Source: Brevinematales bacterium (GTDB lineage Bacteria; Spirochaetota; Brevinematia; Brevinematales; GWF1-51-8). From it: a DNA stretch of 64,000 nt. Position 1 is the stretch's first letter. Every line of letters starts with the position of its first letter. Where the stretch lies: positions 62,001 to 126,000 of the forward strand of contig JAGVBZ010000001.1 of NCBI GenBank assembly GCA_020059465.1, read 5' to 3'. The notes beneath the pieces were generated by a model that was given only the letters and a program-made list of their open reading frames with translations, was not told where the DNA came from and ran no database searches. Positions 24,292 to 34,912 of the stretch are shown here, piece after piece. The position numbers and the translations under genes are program-made.

Positions 24292-25029
24292 ATGCCGTTG
24301 GAAGTAATGGAACGCAAGACCCAATTCGCAATCATCGGGCTGGGACTGTTCGGCACCAATGTCGCCACCCGTCTGCTCAACCAGGGCGCCGAAGTCATTG
24401 TTGTGGATAAAGACCCGGAACTGGTCGAGAAGATGAAGGAATATACAGTGCACGCCTATGTGCTGGATTCGTCCGACGAGAACGCGCTCCGCGAAGCGGG
24501 TGTCCACCAGGTGGACTGCGCTGTGGTCTGCATCGGTATCGATATGGTCGGCTCCATTCTGACTACCCTCCTGCTTAAACAGTTCAAAATTCCGCGGATC
24601 GTCGCGCGCGCCAACACCAAGGAGCATTTCAAGATACTCCAATTAATGGGGGTTTCCGATATCATCGAACCGGAAATCGAGACCGCGAACAAACTTGCGA
24701 GACGGTTATACGGCCAGCACGGATTCATGCTCAATATGGAACAGATGTGGAAAGACCACGCGATTGTGGAAATCAAGGTTACCAGCAGTATCGCGAATAA
24801 AACCCTCGCAGAACTGGAAATCAGAAAGAATTATCGTGTGAACGTGGTGGCTGTAAAGCACCAGATCGAACGGCTTGACGATAACTATAAAAATATCATC
24901 GACTTCGAGTTTGACGAGGTTCCCGACCCGAACGATCCCCTCAAGGAAGACGATATCCTCATCATTATCGGGAAACTCGAATCCATCAACGAACTGAACG
25001 CGGTCCTGATGGGAAAAAATAAAAAATGA
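24292..25029 (+). CDS. TrkA/KtrA-type potassium channel regulatory protein (RCK)
   Basis: 245 residues: an N-terminal RCK_N Rossmann domain (FAIIGLGLFGTNVATRLL nucleotide loop; IVVDKDPE with the ribose-binding acidic residue; DSSDENALREAGV) and a C-terminal RCK_C domain (about 145-240). It gates a K+ uptake channel in response to NAD(H) or ATP/ADP. No channel subunit is encoded in this window. The stop overlaps the thiL start (ATGA), so translation is coupled. Confidence 0.88.
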   Translation: MPLEVMERKTQFAIIGLGLFGTNVATRLLNQGAEVIVVDKDPELVEKMKEYTVHAYVLDSSDENALREAGVHQVDCAVVCIGIDMVGSILTTLLLKQFKIPRIVARANTKEHFKILQLMGVSDIIEPEIETANKLARRLYGQHGFMLNMEQMWKDHAIVEIKVTSSIANKTLAELEIRKNYRVNVVAVKHQIERLDDNYKNIIDFEFDEVPDPNDPLKEDDILIIIGKLESINELNAVLMGKNKK

Positions 25030-26003
25030 AAAAGAACGAATTTGAACTGATTAAGGATATCCGCGGGATGTTTTCCGATCTGCCTGTTCACGGCATCGGT
25101 ATCGGAGACGATGCGGCGTTTATACCCCGCGGCAGCAACCTGATCACTACCGACACTATGGTGGACGGCGTCCATTTTCTGATGGATAAGGTCGACCTCG
25201 CGGACATCGGGTATAAGATCATGGCGGTCAATCTGAGCGATATTGCCGCGATGGGAGGTTCTCCCGAAACATCGCTTCTTACTTTAGGCCTCCCCCCGAG
25301 TTTTACCGACGCCCAGTTTCATCGTTTGATGACCGGTATCCATGATTCCGCGATACTGTACCGTTATTCCCTCGCGGGCGGCGATATCGTCCGTTCCGGC
25401 AGTCTTTTTATCACCGCTACCCTGATCGGCCACCCGTTGAAAGACCCCATCCTCCGCTCAGGGGCAAAACCGGGCGATATTATATATATTTCCAATAAGG
25501 TCGGCGACAGCGCGATCGGGCTGATGCTCTTGAAGGATAAGAACTCGCTCAAGGTAAAATCTCCGAATTATTTCCTTTCGCGTCACCTTTGCCCGTCTCC
25601 GCGTCTGAAACTCATCGAGTATCTAACCCAGCATTATACAATCCGCTCATGTATAGATATAAGCGACGGGGTAATCGGCGACCTGCAGCATATCGCCGAG
25701 GAAAGCGGCGTCGGGTATTTCCTCGAACTGAACGAACTTCCCGTATCGTCCGATGAAATCGGGAAGGAGTTCGAGCGCGATCCGTTCTTTTTCTACGACC
25801 TTGCCGCGACAGGGGGCGAGGATTACGAACTGCTTTTCACATCAAGCGATACTATAGAGACCATGAAAGTGTATGACCATATCGGGGTAACAATCAAACC
25901 GGTCGGACGCATTCTCGAATCGGGCGAACATATCGGATATTTTGAAAAAGAGTTCACTCCTTCCGATTTTAAGCCCGGTTTTCGTCACTTTGAGGGAGAA
26001 TAG
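25026..26003 (+). CDS. thiL: Thiamine-monophosphate kinase
   Basis: 325 residues. ThiL phosphorylates thiamine monophosphate to the cofactor thiamine diphosphate using ATP. Signatures: IGDDAAFI near the N-terminus, TTDTMVDGVHF, NLSDIAAMGGSPETSLLTLGLP (Mg-ATP site), CIDISDGVIGDLQHIAEESG and GGEDYELLF. Length is typical. Overlaps the RCK gene by 4 nt and lies 1 nt before aroC. Confidence 0.93.
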   Translation: MKKNEFELIKDIRGMFSDLPVHGIGIGDDAAFIPRGSNLITTDTMVDGVHFLMDKVDLADIGYKIMAVNLSDIAAMGGSPETSLLTLGLPPSFTDAQFHRLMTGIHDSAILYRYSLAGGDIVRSGSLFITATLIGHPLKDPILRSGAKPGDIIYISNKVGDSAIGLMLLKDKNSLKVKSPNYFLSRHLCPSPRLKLIEYLTQHYTIRSCIDISDGVIGDLQHIAEESGVGYFLELNELPVSSDEIGKEFERDPFFFYDLAATGGEDYELLFTSSDTIETMKVYDHIGVTIKPVGRILESGEHIGYFEKEFTPSDFKPGFRHFEGE

Positions 26004-26004
26004 A

Positions 26005-27171
26005 ATGGCGCAGATCACCTATCAAACCGCCGGCGAATCGCACGGAAAAGGAATTATTGTTATCATCACCGGGATACCCTCGGGGCTTGCCGTCGATCAG
26101 GGGTTTATCGACAATGAACTTGCCCGCCGTCAATCCGGGTACGGACGGGGCGGACGGATGAAAATAGAGACCGACAGGGCTGAAATCCTGACCGGTGTCT
26201 GCGACGGGATGACTATCGGGTCGCCCGTGACCCTCGCGGTATGGAACAAGGATTACGAGAACTGGAAATCGAAAACGGTCGAAAAGATACATAAGCCCCG
26301 CCCCGGGCATGCCGATCTGGTAGGGGCGTATAAGTACGGGCTGACGGACGATATCCGGAACGTACTCGAACGGTCGAGCGCGAGAGAGACCGCGGCGCGC
26401 GTAGCCGCCGGCGCGCTTGTAAAAATTTTCCTCGCCCGTTTCGGCGTTTCGCTCTTTTCTCATGTCGTCGAATGGGGCGGTATAAAAATCGACACGTCCG
26501 GAATGACTCCCGGGGAGATCCGTGAACGCGCTGAAGAGTCCGAACTCCGGAGCGCGGCCGGACCCGATACCGAAGCGAAGATAAAAGCGATGATCGACGC
26601 CTATAAAAAGGATGGAGATACAATGGGAGGCGTAATCGAGACGATCGTCTCGCCCGTCCCCCCGATGCTGGGGAGCTACCAGACCGCCGGAGCGAAGCTC
26701 GACGCGAAAATCGCCGCCGCGGTGATGAGTGTCCAGGCTATCAAGGGGATAGAGTTCGGGGCGGGATTCGGTTTGGCGGGACTTCCCGGTAATCAGGCGC
26801 ACGACGAAATATATCTTGACGATAAGACCGGCGAATATTACCGAAAAACAAACCGGAGCGGCGGTACCGAGGGCGGGATGTCGACCGGCAGCCCTATCGT
26901 GTTCCGCTCGGTGATGAAGCCCATCCCTACGCTGATGAAGCCGCTCGATACGGTGGATATCTCCGAGTCGCGGGCGGCCAAGGCGGTCACCGAACGTTCT
27001 GATGTCGCGGCGGTCGCCGCGGCGGGCGTGGTGATCGAGAGCGTCACCGCAGTCGTGGTCGCCGACGCTATCCTCGAACGGTACGGGTGCGATAATATGG
27101 ACATGATTCTTCGGAATTTCAACGCCGACCCCGATTTAAAGCGTTTTCGATGGAAGGAGCGTACCCGATAA
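26005..27171 (+). CDS. aroC: Chorismate synthase
   Basis: 388 residues from ATG 26005, which follows the thiL stop by 1 nt with GAGGGAG as ribosome-binding site. The enzyme converts EPSP to chorismate with reduced FMN. Signatures: TAGESHGKG, ARRQSGYGRGGRM, RPGHADLVGAYKYG, SSARETAARVAAGA (the three chorismate-synthase motifs), KTNRSGGTEGGMS and the C-terminal RSDVAAVAAAGVVIE. Key His residues (ESHGKG and RPGHAD) are present. It ends the strongly coupled part of the operon. Confidence 0.95.
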   Translation: MAQITYQTAGESHGKGIIVIITGIPSGLAVDQGFIDNELARRQSGYGRGGRMKIETDRAEILTGVCDGMTIGSPVTLAVWNKDYENWKSKTVEKIHKPRPGHADLVGAYKYGLTDDIRNVLERSSARETAARVAAGALVKIFLARFGVSLFSHVVEWGGIKIDTSGMTPGEIRERAEESELRSAAGPDTEAKIKAMIDAYKKDGDTMGGVIETIVSPVPPMLGSYQTAGAKLDAKIAAAVMSVQAIKGIEFGAGFGLAGLPGNQAHDEIYLDDKTGEYYRKTNRSGGTEGGMSTGSPIVFRSVMKPIPTLMKPLDTVDISESRAAKAVTERSDVAAVAAAGVVIESVTAVVVADAILERYGCDNMDMILRNFNADPDLKRFRWKERTR

Positions 27172-27546
27172 ATGGAAGAAATGTTGAAGAATAAAATCGA
27201 CGACGTCAACACCCAATACTTCGGTTTCGACGACCTGCCGCGAATCGTATGGAGCAGGGGGCGAATCAAACGCCGTTACCGGAGACTGACCCTCGGCAGC
27301 TATCACTTTCATAAGAACGAGATCCGCATACACCCGTTATTCCGTGAAAGGGAAATCCCCGACTATGTGCTTGAATACGTCATTTTCCACGAACTGCTGC
27401 ATTTCGAGGACAGGAACGAATTGCAGAGACGGCGCAGGGGCGAACGGATCCATTCTGCGGAGTTTCATTCGCGCGAACGGGAGTATCCGCGTAAAAAGGA
27501 AGCGTCGCGTTATGTAAAAAACATAATGCTGAACGGATTGCCGTAA
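27172..27546 (+). CDS. SprT-like zinc metallopeptidase domain protein
   Basis: 124 residues. IFHELLHFED (His73, Glu74, His77) is a zinc-metallopeptidase HExxH, with a further His in HSAEFH about 22 residues later, in an SprT/WSS1-like arrangement; the N-terminal strand FDDLPRIVWSRGRIKRRYRRLTLGSY is also SprT-like. The C-terminus is basic. ATG follows the aroC stop with no gap, so it is translationally coupled. Substrate unknown; related proteins act on DNA-protein crosslinks or are uncharacterised. Confidence 0.75.
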   Translation: MEEMLKNKIDDVNTQYFGFDDLPRIVWSRGRIKRRYRRLTLGSYHFHKNEIRIHPLFREREIPDYVLEYVIFHELLHFEDRNELQRRRRGERIHSAEFHSREREYPRKKEASRYVKNIMLNGLP

Positions 27547-27601
27547 AACTTGATTTTATCTTATTTATTCTTCACAATATTAGCGTATTAAAGGAGAAAT
27601 T

Positions 27602-27814
27602 ATGAAACGCAGATTAATGACAAAAACAAACTGGATTCTAGTAATCGCCGGAATATTAATGACATTTTTAGGATTCATTATGATACGCCCGATCACGACG
27701 AATTACGACGGGCTGTACGCGTTTATTTCCATCCTGGTTACAATCGGGGGATTAGTGCTGGTTATTGTAGGACTGAGCGTAGGATTTGAACCGAAAGATA
27801 CCGAAAACGCATAG
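27602..27814 (+). CDS. Small two-helix membrane protein
   Basis: 70 residues with two hydrophobic segments (about 11-29 and 38-61) and charged ends (MKRRLMTKTN at the start, EPKDTENA at the end). AAGGAG precedes ATG. Composition is normal for the region. Function unknown; resembles small DUF3098-type membrane proteins only in general shape. Confidence 0.6.
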   Translation: MKRRLMTKTNWILVIAGILMTFLGFIMIRPITTNYDGLYAFISILVTIGGLVLVIVGLSVGFEPKDTENA

Positions 27815-27896
27815 ATTTACGCAATCCTATTTATTTTATAACCGGAAGAGCGTCTGATTACCGATTCTATCTCTATGACAACATGGGGGATGAACG

Positions 27897-29150
27897 ATGG
27901 CGGAAGAAAATGTATTCATCGCGCGCCAGCCGATTATGGATCGAAACAGTTCGATATACGGGTATGAGTTATTATTCAGGGAAACCGCCAATCTGAACTA
28001 TGCGGAGATTGTCGACGATCTTGCCGCAACCTCTGAAGTTTTAGTATCCACTCTCACATCTTTCGGCGCCCGGAAAATTCTAGGGGCGTCTTACGGCTTT
28101 ATCAATATCAATGAAGCGGTCATGGAAAAGGGTATCCTCAATCCTCTCAAAGGTGAAAGATTTATATTTGAAATCCTCGAGAGCACCCTGATCAGCCCCG
28201 AGTTCATCAAACAGGTTTCCGAGATGAAGGACAAGGGTTTCGTATTCGCGCTGGACGATTTTGTATTTAAGGATCAGTTTATCGAGTACTTCAGGCCCCT
28301 ATTCGATTTAATCAGTATTGTTAAAGTCGATCTCCTTCAGAACGACCCGTTTGTGATTAAAAAGAAAATGGATATTTTCGAACCATATAAGGTCAAACTT
28401 CTCGCTGAAAAAGTCGAGGATATGGAGCAGTTCGATTACTGCAGACAGCTCGGCTTCGACTATTTCCAGGGATATTATTTCTCGAAACCGGTCATCCTCA
28501 GCGGAAAGAAAATCAGCCCCGACCAGCTCGCAATCGTAGAACTGATCAAACTCCTCCAGAGCAACCCGGATATCCAGGAGGTCGAGACGGTGTTCAAGAA
28601 GTATCCCGATATGACCATCAATCTCCTGAAATTTATCAATTCCGCCGCGTTCGGTACCCGTTCGAAGATTACGTCGGTGCGGCAGGCTATCGCGCTCCTG
28701 GGGATGAATAACCTGATGCATTGGCTGATACTGCTCAGCTACGCAGAGAGCGGACGCGACCGGAACAGGAACCCCTTATTCAAGACCGCAGGCCAGCGCG
28801 CGAAAGCGATGGAGCTTTTCATGAAGAATTCGCTGGGCGAAAAGAACCGCCGTATTCTCGACGAGGCTTTTCTTGTCGGGCTGCTTTCCATGATCGGCGC
28901 ACTTTTCCAGACGTCGCTCGACGAGATACTCAAAGAGCTAAACCTGAATGAAGAAATCAACGTTGCGCTGACAAAGCACGAGGGAACGCTGGGTATTCTT
29001 CTATCGTTAATCGAAGAAACCGAAAAATATGATGTGAATCTGAAGAAAATTTCCGAAATCTTAGAAAGCATGCACGTGAGTATGCAGGCATGGACGAATA
29101 ATTATTACGAAAGCGTTGCATGGATTGAAGAGATGCCCATAGCTGATTAG
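27897..29150 (+). CDS. EAL-HDOD signalling protein (YuxH/CdgJ-like)
   Basis: 417 residues. N-terminal degenerate EAL domain (about 1-205): FIARQPIMDRNSSIYGYELLFRE with ELL for EAL, FALDDFVFKD in place of the DDFG metal motif, IVKVDL in place of KxD. C-terminal HDOD domain (about 205-400): INLLKFINSAAFGTRSKITSVRQAIALLGMNNL. Catalysis of c-di-GMP is unlikely; such proteins act as adaptors in motility control. The stop is 1 nt from the convergent CheX-like gene. Neighbouring CheX and CheY support a role in motility. Confidence 0.85.
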   Translation: MAEENVFIARQPIMDRNSSIYGYELLFRETANLNYAEIVDDLAATSEVLVSTLTSFGARKILGASYGFININEAVMEKGILNPLKGERFIFEILESTLISPEFIKQVSEMKDKGFVFALDDFVFKDQFIEYFRPLFDLISIVKVDLLQNDPFVIKKKMDIFEPYKVKLLAEKVEDMEQFDYCRQLGFDYFQGYYFSKPVILSGKKISPDQLAIVELIKLLQSNPDIQEVETVFKKYPDMTINLLKFINSAAFGTRSKITSVRQAIALLGMNNLMHWLILLSYAESGRDRNRNPLFKTAGQRAKAMELFMKNSLGEKNRRILDEAFLVGLLSMIGALFQTSLDEILKELNLNEEINVALTKHEGTLGILLSLIEETEKYDVNLKKISEILESMHVSMQAWTNNYYESVAWIEEMPIAD

Positions 29151-29151
29151 T

Positions 29152-29781
29152 TTATTTCCCGTCGTAAGGTTTTAAAACAAGTATACCCAGAGTAATCTTT
29201 GTTCCGTCGCTCTCAAGATTTTCAATCACGATCGGAGAACCCGGGCTTTTTATAGTCAGACCCTCGGAATACACCGTAAACGGTATGGAGATATCGTGCG
29301 GGCCGTAGGGTACCGTAAAACCCGGCAATGACCGCCCAGTCGCGATATTCAGACTCTCGGCCATCCCGTCCCCTACACCCCCGTCTTCATCGTCGACCTC
29401 AACCCCGCCCGTCAGATTGGTCATCCATGTCCGCGCGGTAGTCTTATCCATACTCTGGAATAAAAAGATAGACGGTTTGCCCTTCAGATGAATGAACGCG
29501 GTAACATCGCGCAGAAGCACTTCGTTTGTTTCAACGCTCGGGCTGCGCCCCATTTCCTCAATCTTCTCCGGGATGCACAGACTGAACAGATCGGTCACTC
29601 TATCCCGGAATACCTTGAATAACTTTTTCGCCAAATCCGTCGATCCGCTGTCGCCGCCCAGAAGCACGGCCGAGGAATGATTGTACAGCGCCTGTATCGA
29701 CAGCTTATCCAGCTCGGACTGAAAATATTCCCATTCGATAGGATTATAGGAGATTTTATCTAATCGGTATTTGAATTCCAA
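29152..29781 (-). CDS. CheX/CheC-like chemotaxis protein
   Basis: 209 residues. The C-terminal half carries a CheC/CheX-type motif, DGMAESLNIATGRSLPG (E..xN...G), the site that dephosphorylates CheY-P; the N-terminal half is family-specific. It sits 19 nt downstream of a CheY gene on the same strand, so it may dephosphorylate that CheY. It lacks a second ExxN motif, which makes it CheX-like rather than CheC. Confidence 0.65.
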   Translation of the reverse strand: MEFKYRLDKISYNPIEWEYFQSELDKLSIQALYNHSSAVLLGGDSGSTDLAKKLFKVFRDRVTDLFSLCIPEKIEEMGRSPSVETNEVLLRDVTAFIHLKGKPSIFLFQSMDKTTARTWMTNLTGGVEVDDEDGGVGDGMAESLNIATGRSLPGFTVPYGPHDISIPFTVYSEGLTIKSPGSPIVIENLESDGTKITLGILVLKPYDGK

Positions 29782-29800
29782 ATTTTACTCCAGGAGCGGG

Positions 29801-30160
29801 TTACTGCCCCACCCGTTTCATAGTCTCCAAAACTTTATCGTATGTGACAGGCTTGAGGATATAGTACTTCGCGCCCAGCTTCAGGGCTTCCATAACCGTT
29901 TCTTTATCCTCGACCGCGCTGATGACAACAAACTTCGCGGTGGGGTTGGTCTTCATCACCTGCCGGAGAACATCCAATCCGTTCATCTTCGGCATATTGA
30001 GGTCGAGTGTTACGATATCGGGATGATGCGATTCGAATAATTTCACCGCTTCGTCCCCGTCGGACGCTTCTGCGACTACCGAATATCCCGCCTGCGTCAG
30101 CATGGAATTCAGGCTTTTCCGCATAACCATCGAATCGTCAACTACTAGTACGCTGGGCAT
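29801..30160 (-). CDS. cheY: CheY-type single-domain response regulator
   Basis: 119 residues from ATG 30160; GGGGAGG lies 5 nt upstream, so the longer reading from 30196 is rejected. A receiver domain only: VLVVDDSMVMRKSLN (Asp8-Asp9), DIVTLDLNMPKMNG (phospho-acceptor Asp about 53), KFVVISA (Thr/Ser position) and YILKPV (Lys about 105). CheY signals to the flagellar motor switch. The CheX-like gene follows, which would provide its phosphatase. Confidence 0.88.
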   Translation of the reverse strand: MPSVLVVDDSMVMRKSLNSMLTQAGYSVVAEASDGDEAVKLFESHHPDIVTLDLNMPKMNGLDVLRQVMKTNPTAKFVVISAVEDKETVMEALKLGAKYYILKPVTYDKVLETMKRVGQ

Positions 30161-30301
30161 TTTCTCCTCCCCTTTTGTATCAAATAAGAATATCATATTT
30201 TTTGTGTTTTTACAATATTTAAATGCTTTATTTCGCCGGATACCCTTTGCCGGCTTTCCTTTTTATAAAATTTTTGTTATATTATTATTTCGGAGGCGGT
30301 A

Positions 30302-30574
30302 ATGGGACATTGCTCGGACTGCAGCGGAAACTGCCCGGGAGAATCATGCGACACGCATTCTCACGGAGACTGTGAAAACTGCGAGGATATTTCCCTCACG
30401 ATCAGGGATTTTTCGCAGGAGGCCGGCCGCGCCTCGTTAAAGATGTTGTCCCGTTTTTCATCGGTGAAAAAACCGAAACTGTCGGGAAACAGGCTTTCAT
30501 TTAAGCTCGCATCCGCTTCGGAACTCCCGCGCATTAAATCGTTTTTTAAAGATAAAGGAATCGTAATATCATAA
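30302..30574 (+). CDS. Small Cys/His-rich protein upstream of nifS-nifU
   Basis: 90 residues. The first 28 residues contain six Cys and three His: MGHCSDCSGNC, GESC, THSHGDCENC. The remainder is a small alpha/beta segment ending in FFKDKGIVIS. The Cys arrangement could bind zinc or an Fe-S cluster. Strong GGAGG site 5 nt before ATG. Only about 100 nt separate it from the cysteine desulfurase gene on the same strand, though that gene has its own promoter. I do not recognise the family; a metallochaperone or scaffold-like role is a guess. Confidence 0.55.
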   Translation: MGHCSDCSGNCPGESCDTHSHGDCENCEDISLTIRDFSQEAGRASLKMLSRFSSVKKPKLSGNRLSFKLASASELPRIKSFFKDKGIVIS

Positions 30575-30616
30575 TTATATTCATATCTGTATTGTAGTAT
30601 TTTATTCCGGATATAT

Positions 30617-30645
30617 TTGATTTTCGGATGGAAATACACTATAAT
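30617..30645 (+). promoter_or_regulatory. sigma70 promoter for nifS-nifU
   Basis: TTGATT (30617-30622), 17 nt, TATAAT (30640-30645); nifS ATG at 30672. Confidence 0.7.
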
Positions 30646-30656
30646 TATCGATATGA

Positions 30657-31835
<1,179 letters not shown>

Positions 31836-31845
31836 GGGGCATGAA

Positions 31846-32811
31846 ATGGCAAAAAACGATCTGATAGGGGGCGCATTATGGGAACAGTACTCCGATAAAG
31901 TATCCTCCAGGATGGACGAACCGAAATTCCGTGGGGAGATCACCGAGGCGCAGGCCGAGGCCATGGGCGCAAGGCTGGTCGTAGCGGACTGGGGCGCGGA
32001 AGCCTGCGGAGACGCCGTGCGGCTTTACTGGGCGGTAGAAAAGGGTACCGATAAGATTCTCGACGCCCGTTTCAAGTCGTTCGGATGCGGCACCGCTATC
32101 GCATCGAGCGATATGATGGCCGAGCTTTGTATCGGAAAGACTGTCGACGAGGCAGTCGGGATTACCAATATCGAGGTGGAACACGCTCTGCGCGACGACC
32201 CCAATTCCCCAGCGATACCGCCGCAGAAAATGCACTGCAGCGTGATGGCATACGATGTGATAAAAAAAGCCGCCTCGCTTTATAAAGGCGTGGATATGTC
32301 GTCGCTGGAGGAGGAGGAGATCGTATGCGAATGCGCGCGAGTCAGTCTCCGCACGATCCGCGACGTGATCCGTATCAACGACCTCAAGACGGTCGAGGAA
32401 ATTACGAACTATACCAAAGCGGGGGCGTTCTGTAAATCATGCATCCGCCCCGGCGGCCACGAAAAACGAAAATACTACCTTGTGGATATTTTGAGAGATG
32501 TCCGTAAGGAAATGGAGAAAGAAAAAATGGCTGAAGTATCAGAAACAAAAGACTTCAAGACGATGACCGTCGTCCAGAAACTGAAGCAGATCGAATCCGT
32601 ATTGGAAGCCGAGATCAAACCGATCCTCGCGCAGGACGGCGGCAGTATGGAAGTCGTCGATATTAAGGAAGAAGACGGCAGCACGATCGTATATATCCAT
32701 TACCTCGGCGCGTGCCAGGGATGCCCCGGTGCGACTGCGGGTACTTTAATGGCTATCCAGCAGTTCCTGAACGAGAAGGTCGACCAGAGCATTCAGGTCG
32801 AGCCGGTATAG
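31846..32811 (+). CDS. nifU: Three-domain NifU Fe-S cluster scaffold
   Basis: 321 residues. Domains: an IscU-like scaffold (about 1-150, with FKSFGCGTAIASSDMMAELC and HCSVMAYD carrying the conserved Cys), a BFD-type [2Fe-2S] domain (about 160-205, CEC...FCKSC), and a C-terminal NifU domain (about 235-321) with GACQGCPGAT (CxxC). Full-length NifU assembles clusters for many proteins in bacteria that lack the Isc system; nothing here indicates nitrogen fixation. Partner of the adjacent NifS. Confidence 0.93.
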   Translation: MAKNDLIGGALWEQYSDKVSSRMDEPKFRGEITEAQAEAMGARLVVADWGAEACGDAVRLYWAVEKGTDKILDARFKSFGCGTAIASSDMMAELCIGKTVDEAVGITNIEVEHALRDDPNSPAIPPQKMHCSVMAYDVIKKAASLYKGVDMSSLEEEEIVCECARVSLRTIRDVIRINDLKTVEEITNYTKAGAFCKSCIRPGGHEKRKYYLVDILRDVRKEMEKEKMAEVSETKDFKTMTVVQKLKQIESVLEAEIKPILAQDGGSMEVVDIKEEDGSTIVYIHYLGACQGCPGATAGTLMAIQQFLNEKVDQSIQVEPV

Positions 32812-32815
32812 AAAA

Positions 32816-34777
32816 CTATCCGGCGATTTCTTCGATAGGCGCGGGTTTGCCGATGAAATATCCCTGCGAATACCCGATTCCCAGTTCGACGACCTGATTG
32901 AACACTTCCTCGCTGTATACGAATTCGGCGATGGTCTCGATACCGAGTTGGCGCGCGAATGTAATAATGCTGTGCACCAGCACCGAGCAGTGCCGGCTGA
33001 CGGGAAGCTCCTTCACCAGCGATGCGTCTATTTTCAGGTAATCAACCCCTAATTTGAGGATATTTTCGTAATTCGAGTATCCGCTCCCGAAATCGTCTAT
33101 AGCGATCTTCACCCCGTACCGTTTCATCTTCTTGACAAACGCCTGTATACGCTCGAAATCCCCTATTCCCTCCGATTCCAGTATCTCGAATACCAGCCGT
33201 TTTGCCGTATCCGGTTTGGCGATTAACATCCCCTCGATAAACTCCAGAAGATCGGCGTTTTTCACATCGGAAAAAGAAAGATTGATGGAAAAAGAATATG
33301 GGAGATTCTCGAAGAAATCGAAAGCTTTCTCAATCATCGTATGGGATATCTGGTACAACAATCGGGATTTCTTTGCGACTTCGAGGAAATTCGCCGGCGA
33401 GATGATGCATTTGGTTTCGTCTATCAGGCGGACAAGACACTCGTACTTTTCGATCTTTTTCGTATGATTATTATAGATCGGCTGGCAGAACGGTACGATC
33501 CGCTCTTCCTTGATCGCGGAACGGATGATGTTCAGCCAGTTGATGTTGTCGGAGGGTTTGCTAAAATACTCCGAACTTTCGTCATAGATCAGGAAATTGA
33601 GATTATTCCTGCGCGCGGCGTTCAGCGCCATCCCCGCGTGCGTAACCAGCGACTGCCATACTTCATCCTTGTCAGGCTCATGCAACATCGACGCCTTGGC
33701 AATTCCCGCGGTGACACTGATACTGATCTCGTTGCGGTTATAGGAGAATATTTTGTCGGCTATGCCTGTTATCAGGAATTCGATAAATGTCGTCAGTTCA
33801 TGCTGGTTGAAATACCGGTCGGACACCACGGCGAACTCGTCGGAGTGCAGTCGGTATATCTGATAATCCCCCTTCGGCAGAAGGTACTTGAAACGGTTCG
33901 CTACCCCGATCAGGATAAAATCCCCCGCTTTATTCCCGTACAGGCTATTGACCTGCTTGAAGGAATCCACGTTGACAAGGATCACCGTCGGATTCTGCAT
34001 TTTTTTCAGGTCCATCAGAAGCTTCGACCGCGTCGGTAAAAATGTAAGCTGGTCTTTATTCATGAGCTGGATGAGCTGTTCATGCTCCTTGTGGGTGCTT
34101 CGGATATAAATCAACATAAACGGCAGACTGAGGAGGAGAAAGTACACCCCGGTCAGTATCGCGCTGAGCCAAGGCGATATACCCGTGGTGAATATCTCAT
34201 GCTCGCCGCCATAGGTGATACCCGCGATCACAGACCGCCCATTCACATCCAGAAGATGATAAAAATAATCGCCGCTCTTCCGGCTTTCATCGTTCGTCAC
34301 AACCGAGTAATAACCCTGCGCTTTCATCGAATCTTTCCACCCCTCGGGCGGAAGGAAATTCAGCGATATGCATGCGCCGGTAAATGAATCCGACGTATCG
34401 AAAGAGTAATAGTAAATCCCGTTCGTCCCGACGAGAATAATGATTCTGCGGGCATTCAGTAATTCTGACATTTTATTGATATTGGACAATACCTGCCGGT
34501 CGCAATTCAACAGATACGCGCTATCCGATGAAAAATAGGAATCTCCTGCAATTATCGTCAGATTCTTCGCCCAACGTTCCATATCCGTTTGATAGTGCTT
34601 TTTTAACTGATGCCGTTCGAAGAAAAAGCCGAACAGGAGGTATACGGCGATCCCCGCCAAATATACCGATAACGCAACGATGATTAAATTTCGCTTTCTC
34701 AAGTATCTCCCCTCGATCTGAGCATAGATACGTCTAAAAATGTCCCCGAGTTTTATAGTTTCGATAGAAATATTCAC
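32816..34777 (-). CDS. Membrane GGDEF-EAL protein with degenerate GGDEF
   Basis: 653 residues. TM helix about 31-53, a periplasmic sensor region (about 55-205), a second TM (about 206-228), GGDEF domain (about 240-395) and EAL domain (about 400-650). The GGDEF signature reads LHSDEF, so diguanylate cyclase activity is unlikely, though it may bind GTP. EAL residues are mostly kept: ECLVRL (Glu present), AIDDFGSGYSN, YLKIDASL, TIAEFV (Glu). Likely a c-di-GMP phosphodiesterase regulated by the periplasmic domain. Convergent with nifU, 4 nt apart. Confidence 0.88.
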   Translation of the reverse strand: MNISIETIKLGDIFRRIYAQIEGRYLRKRNLIIVALSVYLAGIAVYLLFGFFFERHQLKKHYQTDMERWAKNLTIIAGDSYFSSDSAYLLNCDRQVLSNINKMSELLNARRIIILVGTNGIYYYSFDTSDSFTGACISLNFLPPEGWKDSMKAQGYYSVVTNDESRKSGDYFYHLLDVNGRSVIAGITYGGEHEIFTTGISPWLSAILTGVYFLLLSLPFMLIYIRSTHKEHEQLIQLMNKDQLTFLPTRSKLLMDLKKMQNPTVILVNVDSFKQVNSLYGNKAGDFILIGVANRFKYLLPKGDYQIYRLHSDEFAVVSDRYFNQHELTTFIEFLITGIADKIFSYNRNEISISVTAGIAKASMLHEPDKDEVWQSLVTHAGMALNAARRNNLNFLIYDESSEYFSKPSDNINWLNIIRSAIKEERIVPFCQPIYNNHTKKIEKYECLVRLIDETKCIISPANFLEVAKKSRLLYQISHTMIEKAFDFFENLPYSFSINLSFSDVKNADLLEFIEGMLIAKPDTAKRLVFEILESEGIGDFERIQAFVKKMKRYGVKIAIDDFGSGYSNYENILKLGVDYLKIDASLVKELPVSRHCSVLVHSIITFARQLGIETIAEFVYSEEVFNQVVELGIGYSQGYFIGKPAPIEEIAG

Positions 34778-34912
34778 TCAATGGCACGAAGAAGCGGAAT
34801 AAACGGGCGATTTTAAATGCGCTTGTAAAGTATAAAGTCATTCTGATCGAAATGCAATAAATTAGTTTTTTCATACCGCCTATTTTATACTATCGCATGG
34901 GGTAATTATGCA

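Noticed and set aside
31846-32811. nifU-like gene as evidence for nitrogen fixation
   Set aside because: No nitrogenase or other nif gene is present, and full-length NifU serves general Fe-S assembly in several non-fixing bacteria.
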